Assembly (NCBI GenBank): GCA_964545715.1
Contig: CAZJHX010000016.1
Location: 31,171-95,170 of the forward strand
DNA: 64,000 nt
Reading direction: 5' to 3'
From: CAZJHX01 sp964545715
Lineage (GTDB): Bacteria; Myxococcota_A; UBA9042; GCA-2863065
Every line of letters starts with the position of its first letter. Positions within the stretch are counted from its first letter, which is position 1. The notes beneath the pieces are model-generated. The model did not search any database, was not told where the DNA came from, and was given only the letters and a program-made list of their open reading frames with translations. The position numbers and the translations under genes are program-made. Of this stretch, positions 26,280 to 38,698 are shown one piece after another.

Positions 26280-27110
26280 ATGCGAGAGCGAACAAAAACA
26301 AAGGAGATGGGACGAGGCGCGGCGGCGGAGCGCCCTGACGAGGTTGCCGACATGCTCGAAAAGCTGCAGTCGACGGGGAGCGCGGTGGAGCAGTTCACAA
26401 GGCTGGCCGCCATGGGGCAGCTGGCTGGCGGGATCGCCCATGATTTCAACAACCTGCTAATGATCATCATCGGCACCGCCGACATGATGCGCGAGGACCT
26501 GCCGGCCGATCATCCCTCAGCGGCGGATGTGGCCAGCATCAGCTCCGCCGCGGGCCGTGCGGCGACGTTGGTTCGCCAGCTGTCCGCGTTTGGGCGCCCG
26601 CGCCCGGGAGAGACCGAGCGGCTGGATCCCAACGCGATCATGAGGGACCTCTCGTCGCTGTTGGAGCGGACGCTCGGCGACGACGTGGAGGTTGTTTGTG
26701 AGCTGGGTGACGACGTGTCCGCCATTGTAGTGAATCGGTCCCAGGTCGAGCAGATCGTCTTGAACCTGGCTGTCAACTCGCGGCACGCCATGCCGCACGG
26801 CGGCCGGCTGACGATACGCACGACCAACGTCGTTTTGAGTGAACAGGTTGACGGGGCCGCCGGACCGTACGTGCGAGTCTCCGTCACGGATACCGGCGTG
26901 GGCATGCCGCCTGACGTTGCGGCGCGCGTGTTCGAGCCGTTCTTCACCACCCGTGATGTGGGACAGGGCACCGGCATGGGGCTGGCCATGGTCCACGGCC
27001 TGATGCGCGGTTGCGGTGGCCTGGTTCGACTCGAAACACGGGTCGGGGCGGGGGCTGCTTTCCACCTCTTCTTCCCCCGGCTCGCCCGCGATTCTCGATC
27101 GATGAGGTGA
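26280..27110 (+). CDS. soluble sensor histidine kinase (HisKA-type core)
   Basis: About 276 aa. There is no transmembrane segment and almost no sensor region. The dimerisation/phospho-acceptor box is GGIAHDFNN (His54). The ATPase domain follows with an N box (NLAVNSRHAM), the DTGVGMP G1 box, FEPFFTT, and GQGTGMGLAMVHG. No response regulator is adjacent. HDFNN kinases commonly pair with hybrid receivers elsewhere in the genome. The start is uncertain: in-frame ATGs at 26256, 26280, 26307 and 26351 are all possible, and an AAAGGAG directly abuts the one at 26307. Its input is probably a protein partner rather than its own domain. Confidence 0.8.
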   Translation: MRERTKTKEMGRGAAAERPDEVADMLEKLQSTGSAVEQFTRLAAMGQLAGGIAHDFNNLLMIIIGTADMMREDLPADHPSAADVASISSAAGRAATLVRQLSAFGRPRPGETERLDPNAIMRDLSSLLERTLGDDVEVVCELGDDVSAIVVNRSQVEQIVLNLAVNSRHAMPHGGRLTIRTTNVVLSEQVDGAAGPYVRVSVTDTGVGMPPDVAARVFEPFFTTRDVGQGTGMGLAMVHGLMRGCGGLVRLETRVGAGAAFHLFFPRLARDSRSMR

Positions 27111-27126
27111 TAGGCTGTGCGCCGCC

Positions 27127-28935
27127 GTGACCACCGCAGCGCCCCGACTCCACAGCCACTCTCAGTACGTCACCATGCGCGACGGTGTACGGCTCGCCGT
27201 AGATGTGCACGCGCCGCAGGGCGGACGCGCCCCGACCATCTTGCATATGACCCGCTACTTTCGGTCGGTCGCCATGCGCCGCTTCACGCGGTGGATTCCG
27301 CTCGGGCCGGCGATGGACTCGGACTGGGAGACCCGAAAGCGGTTTCTGGCAGCCGGCTACGCCTGGGTGGACGTATGCGTGCGCGGCTCCGGCGCCTCTT
27401 TCGGCACCCGGCCGTGCCCGTGGTCGGCCTCGGAGATCGACGACAGCTTTGATCTGGTGGAGTGGATCGCGGCACAGCCCTGGTCCGACGGACAGGTCGG
27501 CGCCACCGGCATCTCGTATGCAGGCACGTCCGCCGAGCTGCTCGGATCCCTTGGACATCCGGCCGTGAAGGCCATCGCGCCGCGCTTCTCCTGCTTCGAC
27601 GTGTATCCCGATGTCGCCTTTCCCGGAGGCCTTCATCTGCACTGGTTCACCAGACAGTGGGGGCGGTTCAACGACCTGCTGGACAAGGGAGACATGGGCG
27701 GCGCGCTTGCGCTCAACGTGCGGCTGACCGCCCGCGGCTTAGCCGATCTGGGCGCTCGGCACCCGCTGCGGCTGGCCGACAATCGGGCGGTCCAGCGAGC
27801 GCTTCGACTGGCGGTGCGTGGCATCAGCGCGGGGGTGGCCCCGGCCGGCGGGGATCTTGCGGCTGCTCGGGCTGCTGTGGCCGATCATCTCGCCAACTAC
27901 GACGTGCATGCGGGCGCCCTCAGCATCACGAGTCGCGATGACGTGGGCATCAGCGCGCAGCTGCCGGACGCGACCATTGACGTGTTCAGTCCTCACCTGC
28001 GCGCTGAGCGGCTCAAGGCGTCGGGCGCGGCGGTCCTCAACGTCTCGGGCTGGCAGGACGGCGGGTATGCGAACGCGGCCACCAAGCGACACGGCCATCT
28101 CGGTGGAGAGCGGAGTCAGCTGCTTATCGGTCCCTGGGATCACGGGGGCAGCCAGGACATCAGCGAGTTCAATCCCAACGGTACGACCGACTTTGACCAT
28201 GCCGGCGAGCTGCTGGATTTTTTCGATGCGCATCTTCGCGGGCGACCACGGCGAGAGGCGGCGCGCGTGCGGTACTTCACGGTGGGCGCCGAGCGCTGGC
28301 GCGAGGCTTCGCAGTGGCCGCCAGAGTCGGTGCGGACCCGGACGCTGTACCTGGAGGCCGGACGGCAGCTCGCGCCGGTCGCTGCCGCGGAGGCGTCGAC
28401 GGACACCTGGCGTGTGGACAATGACGCCAACACCGGCCACCGCTCGCGCTGGAACAGCCTGCTTGGCCTTCGAACGCCGATCGGCGTCGGCGACTGTGCG
28501 GCTCGCTGCGAGCGCATGCTTTGCTACACGTCGGCGCCCTTGGAGCAGCCCCTGGAGGTGACCGGGCATCCCGTGATCGACCTCTGGCTGGCGGTCGCTA
28601 CCCCGGACGCGGCCGTCTTTGCGTACCTGATGGAGGTCGAGGCCGGGGGCCGGGTGCGCTACATCACCGAGGGCATGCTGCGGGCACGTCATCGCGCCGG
28701 AGGTCTCGGGAGGAGCTATCTAGGCGCCGATGCCCGCCCGATGATCCCGGACGAGCCCGCCCGGCTACGGTTTCAACTGCTGCCGACGTCGTACGAGCTC
28801 AAGGCCGGCAGCCGGCTTCGCGTAGGGCTTGCGTCGAGCGATACGACCCACTTTGCGGCCATCGACGGCCCGGCCCGTTGGGATGTGCGCCGCGGCGGAG
28901 ACCATGCGTCGTGCGTGGAGCTGCCGGTCAGCTGA
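27127..28935 (+). CDS. CocE/NonD-family alpha/beta hydrolase
   Basis: 602 aa, start GTG at 27127. It belongs to the X-prolyl dipeptidyl peptidase S15/CocE family. The nucleophile elbow is GISYAGTS (Ser near 131). PWDHGG carries the likely catalytic His. The C-terminal third is the jelly-roll XPP_C domain (YTSAPLEQPLEVTGHPVIDLW, AYLMEVEAGGRVRYITEGMLRA). Such enzymes hydrolyse esters or peptide amides, including cocaine esterase and glutaryl acylases; the substrate cannot be named. No signal peptide was found. Its end overlaps the end of the dnaK gene by eight bases. Confidence 0.88.
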   Translation: MTTAAPRLHSHSQYVTMRDGVRLAVDVHAPQGGRAPTILHMTRYFRSVAMRRFTRWIPLGPAMDSDWETRKRFLAAGYAWVDVCVRGSGASFGTRPCPWSASEIDDSFDLVEWIAAQPWSDGQVGATGISYAGTSAELLGSLGHPAVKAIAPRFSCFDVYPDVAFPGGLHLHWFTRQWGRFNDLLDKGDMGGALALNVRLTARGLADLGARHPLRLADNRAVQRALRLAVRGISAGVAPAGGDLAAARAAVADHLANYDVHAGALSITSRDDVGISAQLPDATIDVFSPHLRAERLKASGAAVLNVSGWQDGGYANAATKRHGHLGGERSQLLIGPWDHGGSQDISEFNPNGTTDFDHAGELLDFFDAHLRGRPRREAARVRYFTVGAERWREASQWPPESVRTRTLYLEAGRQLAPVAAAEASTDTWRVDNDANTGHRSRWNSLLGLRTPIGVGDCAARCERMLCYTSAPLEQPLEVTGHPVIDLWLAVATPDAAVFAYLMEVEAGGRVRYITEGMLRARHRAGGLGRSYLGADARPMIPDEPARLRFQLLPTSYELKAGSRLRVGLASSDTTHFAAIDGPARWDVRRGGDHASCVELPVS

Positions 28936-30736
28936 CGTCGCGGTACATGACGTCGGCGATGCGGTAGGCGCTTTGCTCCAGGGAGTTGATCGCGCGCTCT
29001 AGCATATCCAACTCGCTGCCGCTCATGGCGTCGCGCGTGTTGGCGACATCACGGTGGATTTGAGCGACCTCCTCGTCCGTGAGGTAGCTCTTGAACTCCT
29101 GCAGCGAGCGCTCTGTCGTGTAGATGAGGCCGTCCGCTTTGTTGCGCAAGGTCGCCATCTGCTTCTTCTCGGCGTCCGTCGTCTTGTAGTTGTCGGCCTC
29201 GCCGACCAGGCGCTCGATCTCGCTCTCGTTCAGGCCCGACGCCGCGCGGATCCGGACGCGCTTCTCGCTGCCCGTGCCCAGGTCGCGGGCGGACACCGAC
29301 ACGATGCCGTTGGCGTCCACGTCAAACGTCACCTCGATCTTGGGGACGCCACGTCGCGCGGGCGGGATGTCCAGCAGTTCGAAGCGCGCCAGGCTCTTGT
29401 TGTCCTTGGCCATGGGCCGCTCGCCCTGGAGGACGTGGACGTTCACTAACGGCTGATAGTCCTCGGCCGTGGTGAACACCTCGGTGTAGCTGGTCGGAAT
29501 GGTCCGGTTGCGCTCGATCAGCGCGGTGAACATGCCGCCCTGGGTCTCGATCCCAAGCGACAGCGGGATGACGTCCAGCAGCAGCACATCTTCGACGTCG
29601 CCCTGAAGGATGCCGGCCTGGATGGCCGCGCCGATCGCGACCGCCTCGTCGGGGTGCACGCCGCGCTCCGCCGGCTGACCGAAGTACTCGGCCACCAGGC
29701 TCTGGACCAGCGGCATCTTGGTGGCGCCGCCCACCAGGAGGCAGGCGCTGACGTCGGTCGGCTTGATGCCGGCGTCGCCCAGGGCCGCGCTACAGTGCGT
29801 CAGGGTGCGCTCGATCATCGGCTTCACCATCGCCTCCAGCTCGTCCCGCGTCACGGTCAGCTGCAGGTGCTTGGGGCCGGTATCGTCCGCGTACAAGAAA
29901 GGGAGGTTGACGTCTGTCGTGGTCATCCCCGACAGCTCCAGCTTGGCCTTCTCGGCGGCCTCTTTCAGGCGCTGCAGCGCGATCGGATCCTCGCGCACCG
30001 AGACGTCGTGCTCCGCAGCGAACGCGTCGTGCAGGTGGTCGACAAGTAGGGCGTCCATGTCCTCGCCGCCCAGGAAGGTGTCGCCGTGGGTCGAGCGCAC
30101 GTGGAAGACGCCGTCGCCGATGTCCAACACCGAGATATCGAACGTGCCGCCGCCCAGGTCGTAGACGATGATCGTGCCGCTGGTGCCGCGATTCAGGCCG
30201 TACGCCAGCGCCGCGGCCGTGGGCTCGTTGATGATCCGGAGCACGTTGAGACCGGCGATGCGGCCAGCGTCTCGAGTGGCCTGACGCTGACTGTCGTCGA
30301 AGTATGCGGGCACCGTGACCACGGCGTCCGTGACGGTCTCGCCCAGATAGTCTTCTGCGTACGTGCGCAGCTGCTGAAGGATGAACGCGGACAGCTCTGC
30401 GGGGGCGAATGTCCGGTCTCCCACCTCCACCGCGGCGTCGCCGTTGGCCGCCGCTGTGATGCTGTAGGCATACGTCTTGACCGCCCGCTTGATGTCCGCG
30501 TCATCGAGCTTGCGCCCCATGAGTCGCTTGACTGCCGAGACCGTGTTGGTGGGGTTGGTGACCGCTTGTCGTTTGGCGATGTGGCCGACCAGCCGATCGC
30601 CCTGCTCGGTAAAGGCGATGACGGACGGCGTCGTGCGTCCGCCTTCGCTCGACGGGACGACGACGGGGTTGCCCGCCTCGATCACCACCACGCACGAGTT
30701 TGTCGTACCCAGATCGATGCCGATTGCTTTTGCCAC
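28928..30736 (-). CDS. dnaK: Hsp70 chaperone DnaK (probably an additional paralogue)
   Basis: 602 aa. All Hsp70 features are present: GIDLGTTNSCV, phosphate loops, YDLGGGTFDISVLDIGDGVF, LVGGATKMPLVQ, substrate domain with DVIPLSLGIETQGG, and a helical lid. It is shorter than typical DnaK (about 640) and lacks the acidic tail. grpE and dnaJ are not adjacent. Together these suggest a secondary Hsp70 rather than the housekeeping copy. The GTG at 30736 has GGGGAG eight bases upstream. TATAAC at 30770-30765 could serve as its -10 box, with only a short leader. No CIRCE element was seen. Confidence 0.9.
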   Translation of the reverse strand: MAKAIGIDLGTTNSCVVVIEAGNPVVVPSSEGGRTTPSVIAFTEQGDRLVGHIAKRQAVTNPTNTVSAVKRLMGRKLDDADIKRAVKTYAYSITAAANGDAAVEVGDRTFAPAELSAFILQQLRTYAEDYLGETVTDAVVTVPAYFDDSQRQATRDAGRIAGLNVLRIINEPTAAALAYGLNRGTSGTIIVYDLGGGTFDISVLDIGDGVFHVRSTHGDTFLGGEDMDALLVDHLHDAFAAEHDVSVREDPIALQRLKEAAEKAKLELSGMTTTDVNLPFLYADDTGPKHLQLTVTRDELEAMVKPMIERTLTHCSAALGDAGIKPTDVSACLLVGGATKMPLVQSLVAEYFGQPAERGVHPDEAVAIGAAIQAGILQGDVEDVLLLDVIPLSLGIETQGGMFTALIERNRTIPTSYTEVFTTAEDYQPLVNVHVLQGERPMAKDNKSLARFELLDIPPARRGVPKIEVTFDVDANGIVSVSARDLGTGSEKRVRIRAASGLNESEIERLVGEADNYKTTDAEKKQMATLRNKADGLIYTTERSLQEFKSYLTDEEVAQIHRDVANTRDAMSGSELDMLERAINSLEQSAYRIADVMYRDVS

Positions 30737-30764
30737 GCTTCATGCTCCCCTGGCGTTCGATATA

Positions 30765-30818
30765 GTTATACACGAACTCTGACCGGAAGCCGATGTCTCA
30801 TTATTGAACCGTATACGG
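30765..30818. promoter_or_regulatory. intergenic region with -10-like box and short palindrome
   Basis: The 113-bp gap between divergent dnaK and a lipoprotein gene holds TATAAC on the minus strand (30770-30765), a plausible -10 box for dnaK, and the perfect 10-bp palindrome CCGTATACGG at 30809-30818. No -35 box of good quality and no CIRCE motif accompany them. Confidence 0.3.
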
Positions 30819-30849
30819 CGGAAGGGTTACTGCGTGCTAAAGTGCCGCC

Positions 30850-32637
30850 ATGCGGGCCTGTGTTTGCATCGCCGCCCTGTTTCTTGCTGGTTGCCCGGGC
30901 GAGTCTACCGACGTCGCGGACGTTGTTCCGGCTGCGAAGGATGCCGGCGAGCCGCCGGACGTACCGGATGTGCTCGACGCTGTGGAGCCTGCGGACGTCC
31001 CGGATGAGGCGGATGTGCCGGACACGCCTGGTCTCCCTGACGTGCCGGATGTGCCCGATGTGCCCGATGTGCCCGATGTGCCCGATGTGCCCGATGTGCC
31101 CGACGTTCCCGACATGCCCGACACCGCAGACGTCCCTGCCGTGCCGGACCTGCCGCCCCCGGTCGACGAGGGACCCGTCGATCCGTGCCAGGGCGTGGAC
31201 TGCGACCCCAACGATCCCTGCAAGTCGGGGGGCTGCCAGGCGGGTGAGTGCGTCGTGACGTCGCTGGCGGAAGGCGCCGACTGCGACGACAAGAACAAGT
31301 GCACCCAGGAGACCACGTGCCAGAGCGGCTTGTGCAAGGGGGGCGTCAAGACGGTCTGTGACGACGGCGCGGACTGCACCAAGGACGGCTGCGACAAGAA
31401 GTTCGGCTGCTTTGCCGAGTCCGACATCACGTGCTGCGGCAACGGCACCCTCGAGGGCCAGGAAGAGTGCGATGACGCGGCGCAGGAGCCCGGCGACGGC
31501 TGCAACGAGCTGTGCCAGGTCGAGCCGTCCCAGTCCTACGCGCCACCGTTTCAGTTGCACGACTTCGACGTGGACAACGCCGGGCGTCTGCTGGCGGTTG
31601 GATTGGACCCCGATGCGGGCGCCGACAAGCTGTTCGGGCAGTGTTATCTCGCCGACGGCGGCGTGCAGAAGCCCAAGTTCATCGTCGGCGACGGCGAGGG
31701 CTTTACGGCAGCGTCCATCTTCGTCGCCATGTCCAAAGCCACCGGCCTGGCGGCCACCCTGAGCCTGGTCCATCTCGACGCTGCGGGCTCAGACAGCTTC
31801 GACAAGAGCGCGCGGATCCTGTACCGGGCCTACAACAAGGCCTGCCAGCCGCTGACCGTGCCCATCGTGCCCAGCAGCGCCAGCGCCCGCATCTACCGCG
31901 ACGTGTCCATCGATGACGCCGGCCGCCACACCCTGGTTTGGGCGGAGGTCAGCCCGTGTCTGGGATGCCCCGGCGCCGTGGCCCGCAACACGTTGGCGGT
32001 GCTGGACGAGACCGCCGCCCTGGTCGTGTCGCCGACACAGCTGGGCCCCGGCCTTTGCAAGGGGCTGGGCGTCCACGTTGCGACCAACCCGACCTCAGGC
32101 GACTTCATCACCACCTGCCAGGGCGACATTGCGGACCCGATCTACTATCGCCGCTTTGCCGCCGGCGGCGCCCCGCTGGACCCGGCCATGATGCTGGTCG
32201 AGCACACCCAGGGCGCCTCATCGGGGGACGACACCCACGCCGTCGGCATGCAGCAGGACGGCCGCTTCGCCGTCGTCTGGATCGACGAGAAGGGCGAGCA
32301 GTTCGAGGCCAACCTCTACGATGACTCCGGAGCCCTGACCCACCACACCGTGCTGGGCGACATCTACTATGGCGCCATCCCCAATCGCCTCGCCGGCCTG
32401 AACGTCAAAATTCAATCTAAAAACGGCGACTGGCTGCTGCCCTGGACCGACACGATGGAGTCCTTGCACCACGTCACCCGCTTCGATCCGGACAACAACA
32501 TCCTGGCCGTAGGCGACCTGATGCACGACCTGGTGATGCTGACGATGGACGGCGCCGGCTCACACTACGTGCACGGCAACACAACGGCGCCGATCGCCCC
32601 GATCATGAAGGACGTAGTACCGCTGCTGCTGGAGTAG
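30850..32637 (+). CDS. surface lipoprotein with Asp-Val-Pro repeat spacer and Cys-rich repeat
   Basis: 595 aa. The signal ends ALFLAGC (lipobox). A spacer of about 80 residues contains nine consecutive D-V-P-type tripeptides. Next come EGF-like cysteine runs (DPCQGVDCDPNDPCKSGGC) and one myxobacterial cysteine-rich repeat (CCGNGTLEGQEECDD ... GDGCNELC). The remaining 370 residues look like a beta-propeller or beta-sandwich exposing many short strands. It is anchored and probably surface-exposed. No enzymatic motif is visible. The stop TAG at 32635 abuts a transposon-like insertion. Confidence 0.85.
   Translation: MRACVCIAALFLAGCPGESTDVADVVPAAKDAGEPPDVPDVLDAVEPADVPDEADVPDTPGLPDVPDVPDVPDVPDVPDVPDVPDVPDMPDTADVPAVPDLPPPVDEGPVDPCQGVDCDPNDPCKSGGCQAGECVVTSLAEGADCDDKNKCTQETTCQSGLCKGGVKTVCDDGADCTKDGCDKKFGCFAESDITCCGNGTLEGQEECDDAAQEPGDGCNELCQVEPSQSYAPPFQLHDFDVDNAGRLLAVGLDPDAGADKLFGQCYLADGGVQKPKFIVGDGEGFTAASIFVAMSKATGLAATLSLVHLDAAGSDSFDKSARILYRAYNKACQPLTVPIVPSSASARIYRDVSIDDAGRHTLVWAEVSPCLGCPGAVARNTLAVLDETAALVVSPTQLGPGLCKGLGVHVATNPTSGDFITTCQGDIADPIYYRRFAAGGAPLDPAMMLVEHTQGASSGDDTHAVGMQQDGRFAVVWIDEKGEQFEANLYDDSGALTHHTVLGDIYYGAIPNRLAGLNVKIQSKNGDWLLPWTDTMESLHHVTRFDPDNNILAVGDLMHDLVMLTMDGAGSHYVHGNTTAPIAPIMKDVVPLLLE
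31039..31119 (+). repeat. 9-bp coding minisatellite
   Basis: Nine units of the type GATGTGCCC (Asp-Val-Pro) in tandem; the six at 31048-31101 are identical and the flanking ones differ at one to three bases. Length change by slippage would add or remove three residues of the spacer and keep the frame. Confidence 0.9.
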
Positions 32638-36219
<3,582 letters not shown>

Positions 36220-36331
36220 CAACACCAGCTTCAGCTTCCCACACCCACTAAGCAACTAACGCCGTAGATACCAGAATCTATTGATTTTTTCAAGAACTGG
36301 AACCCTCTGGCGGCCCACGTAGAATGCATAC

Positions 36332-37393
36332 GTGCGCCACGCTCTGTTAGTTACGATCCTCGCGCTTTTTTGGATTAAAGCGGCCTCTGCGCAGTCCGTT
36401 GTCCTGGTCGGTGGCGGCGATACGGCGTACCCGTCCGGCTGGTACGCGGGCACGGCCAAGAAGCGCGGCGCCCGGATGTATGCGCCGCTACAGCCCCTGC
36501 TTCAGGGCGCCGACCTGCGCTTCCTGAACCTGGAGAGCCCGGTGACGACCCGCAAGCCGATCGCCAAAAAGACCTACCCGCTGGTCACCCATCCGCGCTT
36601 CCTCGATCTGCTGGTCGGCGCCGGCTTCAACCTGTTCTCGCTGGCCAACAACCACACGGGTGACGCCGGACTCGAGGGGCTGCAGGATACGTTTGCCAAC
36701 CTGAAGCGGCTGTCGACGCCCGAGCGCCCCCTCTTCTGGTCCGGCGCCGGGGCCACCAAACGCGAGCGCAAGGTGCCGGCGGTGTTTACAGTGCCGGGCA
36801 AGACCACAAAGGTGGCGCTGCTGTCGTTTCGGCTGTCCGGCTCGCCGCTGGGCAACCCGATGGCCGGCAGCGCCGCGGAGAAGCAGATTCGCGCTGTCGC
36901 GGGCAAGGCGGACCTGATCGTGGTCTCGGCCCACGGCGGCGGCGAGTACAAAAACGTGCCGGGCGGCTGGAAAGCCAAGCGCTGGCGCAGCTTCATCGAC
37001 GCGGGCGCCCACGTCGTGCTCGGTCACGGTCCCCACAACCCGCAGGGCGTGGAGCGCTACAAGCACGGCGTCATCTACTACTCACTGGGCAACCTGAGCT
37101 TCGCCACGCGCCCCCGCGCCAAGCGCACCGGCGGCATGTTGCTGCGCGGCTTGTTTGCCCGCGTGACCTGGCGTGACGGCAAGATCGCCAAGGCCGAGGC
37201 CGTGCCCCTGTTCGTGGACAACACCACGCCGTGGACGGTCGACGGTAAGACGCTGCCGGTCCGCCTCTTCACGCCCGTTCCGGTCACCGGCAAGCACGCC
37301 GACGTCATGCTCGACGAGGTCCGGCAGTGGTCCGCCGGCATCGCCGGAAACAAGACGCGCATCACCCGCTGTGGCGAGGCGTACTGCTTCTAG
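36332..37393 (+). CDS. CapA-like metallophosphatase-fold protein, exported
   Basis: 353 aa from the GTG at 36332. A cleavable signal peptide ending AASAQ is likely. The CapA fold (PGA_cap) is shown by VVLVGGGDTAY, FLNLESPV, SLANNHTGDAG and VVSAHGG, then VLGHGPHNPQGVERYKHGVIYYSLGN. CapA proteins are related to calcineurin-like phosphatases and are linked to poly-gamma-glutamate capsule, but many homologues in unrelated bacteria have other or unknown roles. No capB or capC is nearby, so a capsule role is unproven. The stop overlaps the next start (TAGTG), so the two genes are coupled. Confidence 0.85.
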   Translation: MRHALLVTILALFWIKAASAQSVVLVGGGDTAYPSGWYAGTAKKRGARMYAPLQPLLQGADLRFLNLESPVTTRKPIAKKTYPLVTHPRFLDLLVGAGFNLFSLANNHTGDAGLEGLQDTFANLKRLSTPERPLFWSGAGATKRERKVPAVFTVPGKTTKVALLSFRLSGSPLGNPMAGSAAEKQIRAVAGKADLIVVSAHGGGEYKNVPGGWKAKRWRSFIDAGAHVVLGHGPHNPQGVERYKHGVIYYSLGNLSFATRPRAKRTGGMLLRGLFARVTWRDGKIAKAEAVPLFVDNTTPWTVDGKTLPVRLFTPVPVTGKHADVMLDEVRQWSAGIAGNKTRITRCGEAYCF

Positions 37394-38673
37394 TGAACAC
37401 CCCCACACTGCTGCGCCTGAGCCTGGTTCGCTTCGGCGCCTCATTTCTGCTCATCCTGACCACGGCCATTCTCAACCGCATCCTGATCGCCGACCTGGGC
37501 ATCACCGCGTTCATCGTCACCATCGTCCTGTCCTTTCAACACCTGACCAGCCCGTTTGCGCTGATCAGCGGGCATATCAGCGACCGCTACGCCATCGGGG
37601 GGCGTCGCCGTGTGCCATACATTCGGCTGTGGACGCTGCTCTCGTCCGCGCTCGTGCCGCTCATGCCCGCGGTGGCGTTCCGAATGGGCGACGGAGCGGT
37701 GTGGTTCGGGCTCGGCGCGCTCCTTTTCGGTGTCTTCGGCTTTGGTCTCAAGGCGGCCAACCTGCTCGTCGGAGCGCTGGTCGTCGATCACACCGACGAT
37801 AAGGACGCGCGCGGTCGCCAGCTGAACATCATCTGGATCATGGCCATCGTCGGTTTTGTTTTAGCCGGCGTGTTCTTCACCGTGCTGCTGCCGGTGTTCG
37901 ATCCGGACGCGCCCGCCGACGTCGACCGGCTGCAGTCCCTGTGCTGGGTGGTCAGCCTGGTCGCCATCGCGCTGGCCTGGATCGGGACCGTGGGTGTGGA
38001 GCCCAGGCAGTCGCCCAAGGTCGCTGAGCCGACACGTCAGGGACCGGGCTTGCGCGCCGCATTGCGTGCCGTTCTGGCCACGCGTCGCGCCCGCCTGCTC
38101 TTCGGGTTTCTGGTGCTGGCGGACTTCTCCTTCTTAGTGCAGGAGTTCATCTTGGAGGCCTTCGGCGGCGAGGTCTTCGATCTGCCCGTCAGCGTCACCA
38201 CCTCTTTCAACATCACGTTTGGCGTCGGCATGATCTTCGCCATGCTGGCCGCCGGCTCGGTCGGTGTCCTGGTCACCCGCTTTCCGACCCGGCGAATCCT
38301 GGCGGCGTCCTGCGGCGTCGGGGCCTTTTCGTTTGCCGTGCTGGCCTTCAGCGCCGTCTCGGATGCGGCGACGGCCCTGCTGACCTCGGTCTTTGTCCTG
38401 GGGGTGGCCAAAGGCATGTACAACGTGGGCCTGGCCCACCTCTTCATGGGGCTGGCCAACAGTGGCACGGCCGGCGTGCTGATGGGCGCCTGGGGTGCCT
38501 TCGGGGGATTCGCGGTGGCGGTTGGCGGCCTCAGCGGCGGCCTGCTGCGCGACTTTGCGCAGGCTCTGGTCGGGGACGTGGCGATGAGCTACGGCGTCGT
38601 CTTTGCGGTCGAGGTGCTGGGGATGATCGGCGCCCTACTTTTGATCCTGCGGGACCGGGTCGAGCACCCGTGA
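37393..38673 (+). CDS. MFS-type permease, PucC-like
   Basis: About 426 aa, with roughly 12 transmembrane helices. The region after helix 2 (GHISDRYAIGGRRRVPYIRLWTL) resembles the PucC/BCH2-like branch of the major facilitator superfamily, first known from light-harvesting complex assembly in phototrophs. Homologues occur widely in non-phototrophs, and no photosynthesis gene is present here. Substrate unknown. The GTG at 37393 overlaps the previous stop. The gene is followed after 25 bp by an orphan solute-binding lipoprotein. Confidence 0.8.
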   Translation: MNTPTLLRLSLVRFGASFLLILTTAILNRILIADLGITAFIVTIVLSFQHLTSPFALISGHISDRYAIGGRRRVPYIRLWTLLSSALVPLMPAVAFRMGDGAVWFGLGALLFGVFGFGLKAANLLVGALVVDHTDDKDARGRQLNIIWIMAIVGFVLAGVFFTVLLPVFDPDAPADVDRLQSLCWVVSLVAIALAWIGTVGVEPRQSPKVAEPTRQGPGLRAALRAVLATRRARLLFGFLVLADFSFLVQEFILEAFGGEVFDLPVSVTTSFNITFGVGMIFAMLAAGSVGVLVTRFPTRRILAASCGVGAFSFAVLAFSAVSDAATALLTSVFVLGVAKGMYNVGLAHLFMGLANSGTAGVLMGAWGAFGGFAVAVGGLSGGLLRDFAQALVGDVAMSYGVVFAVEVLGMIGALLLILRDRVEHP

Positions 38674-38698
38674 TCCGGGTTTGTTATCCTGCCCCACG

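Noticed and set aside
30737..30849. CIRCE heat-shock operator upstream of dnaK
   Set aside because: The TTAGCACTC-N9-GAGTGCTAA dyad is absent; only a small unrelated palindrome is present.
31039..31119. CRISPR array
   Set aside because: Units are contiguous 9-bp codon repeats in a lipoprotein gene, with no spacers and no cas genes.
36332..37393. Capsule (poly-gamma-glutamate) operon
   Set aside because: Only a CapA-like gene is present; capB and capC are missing, and the neighbour is an MFS permease.
37393..38673. Photosynthesis-related locus because of the PucC-like permease
   Set aside because: No bacteriochlorophyll, light-harvesting or reaction-centre genes occur here, and PucC-like MFS proteins are widespread in non-phototrophs.
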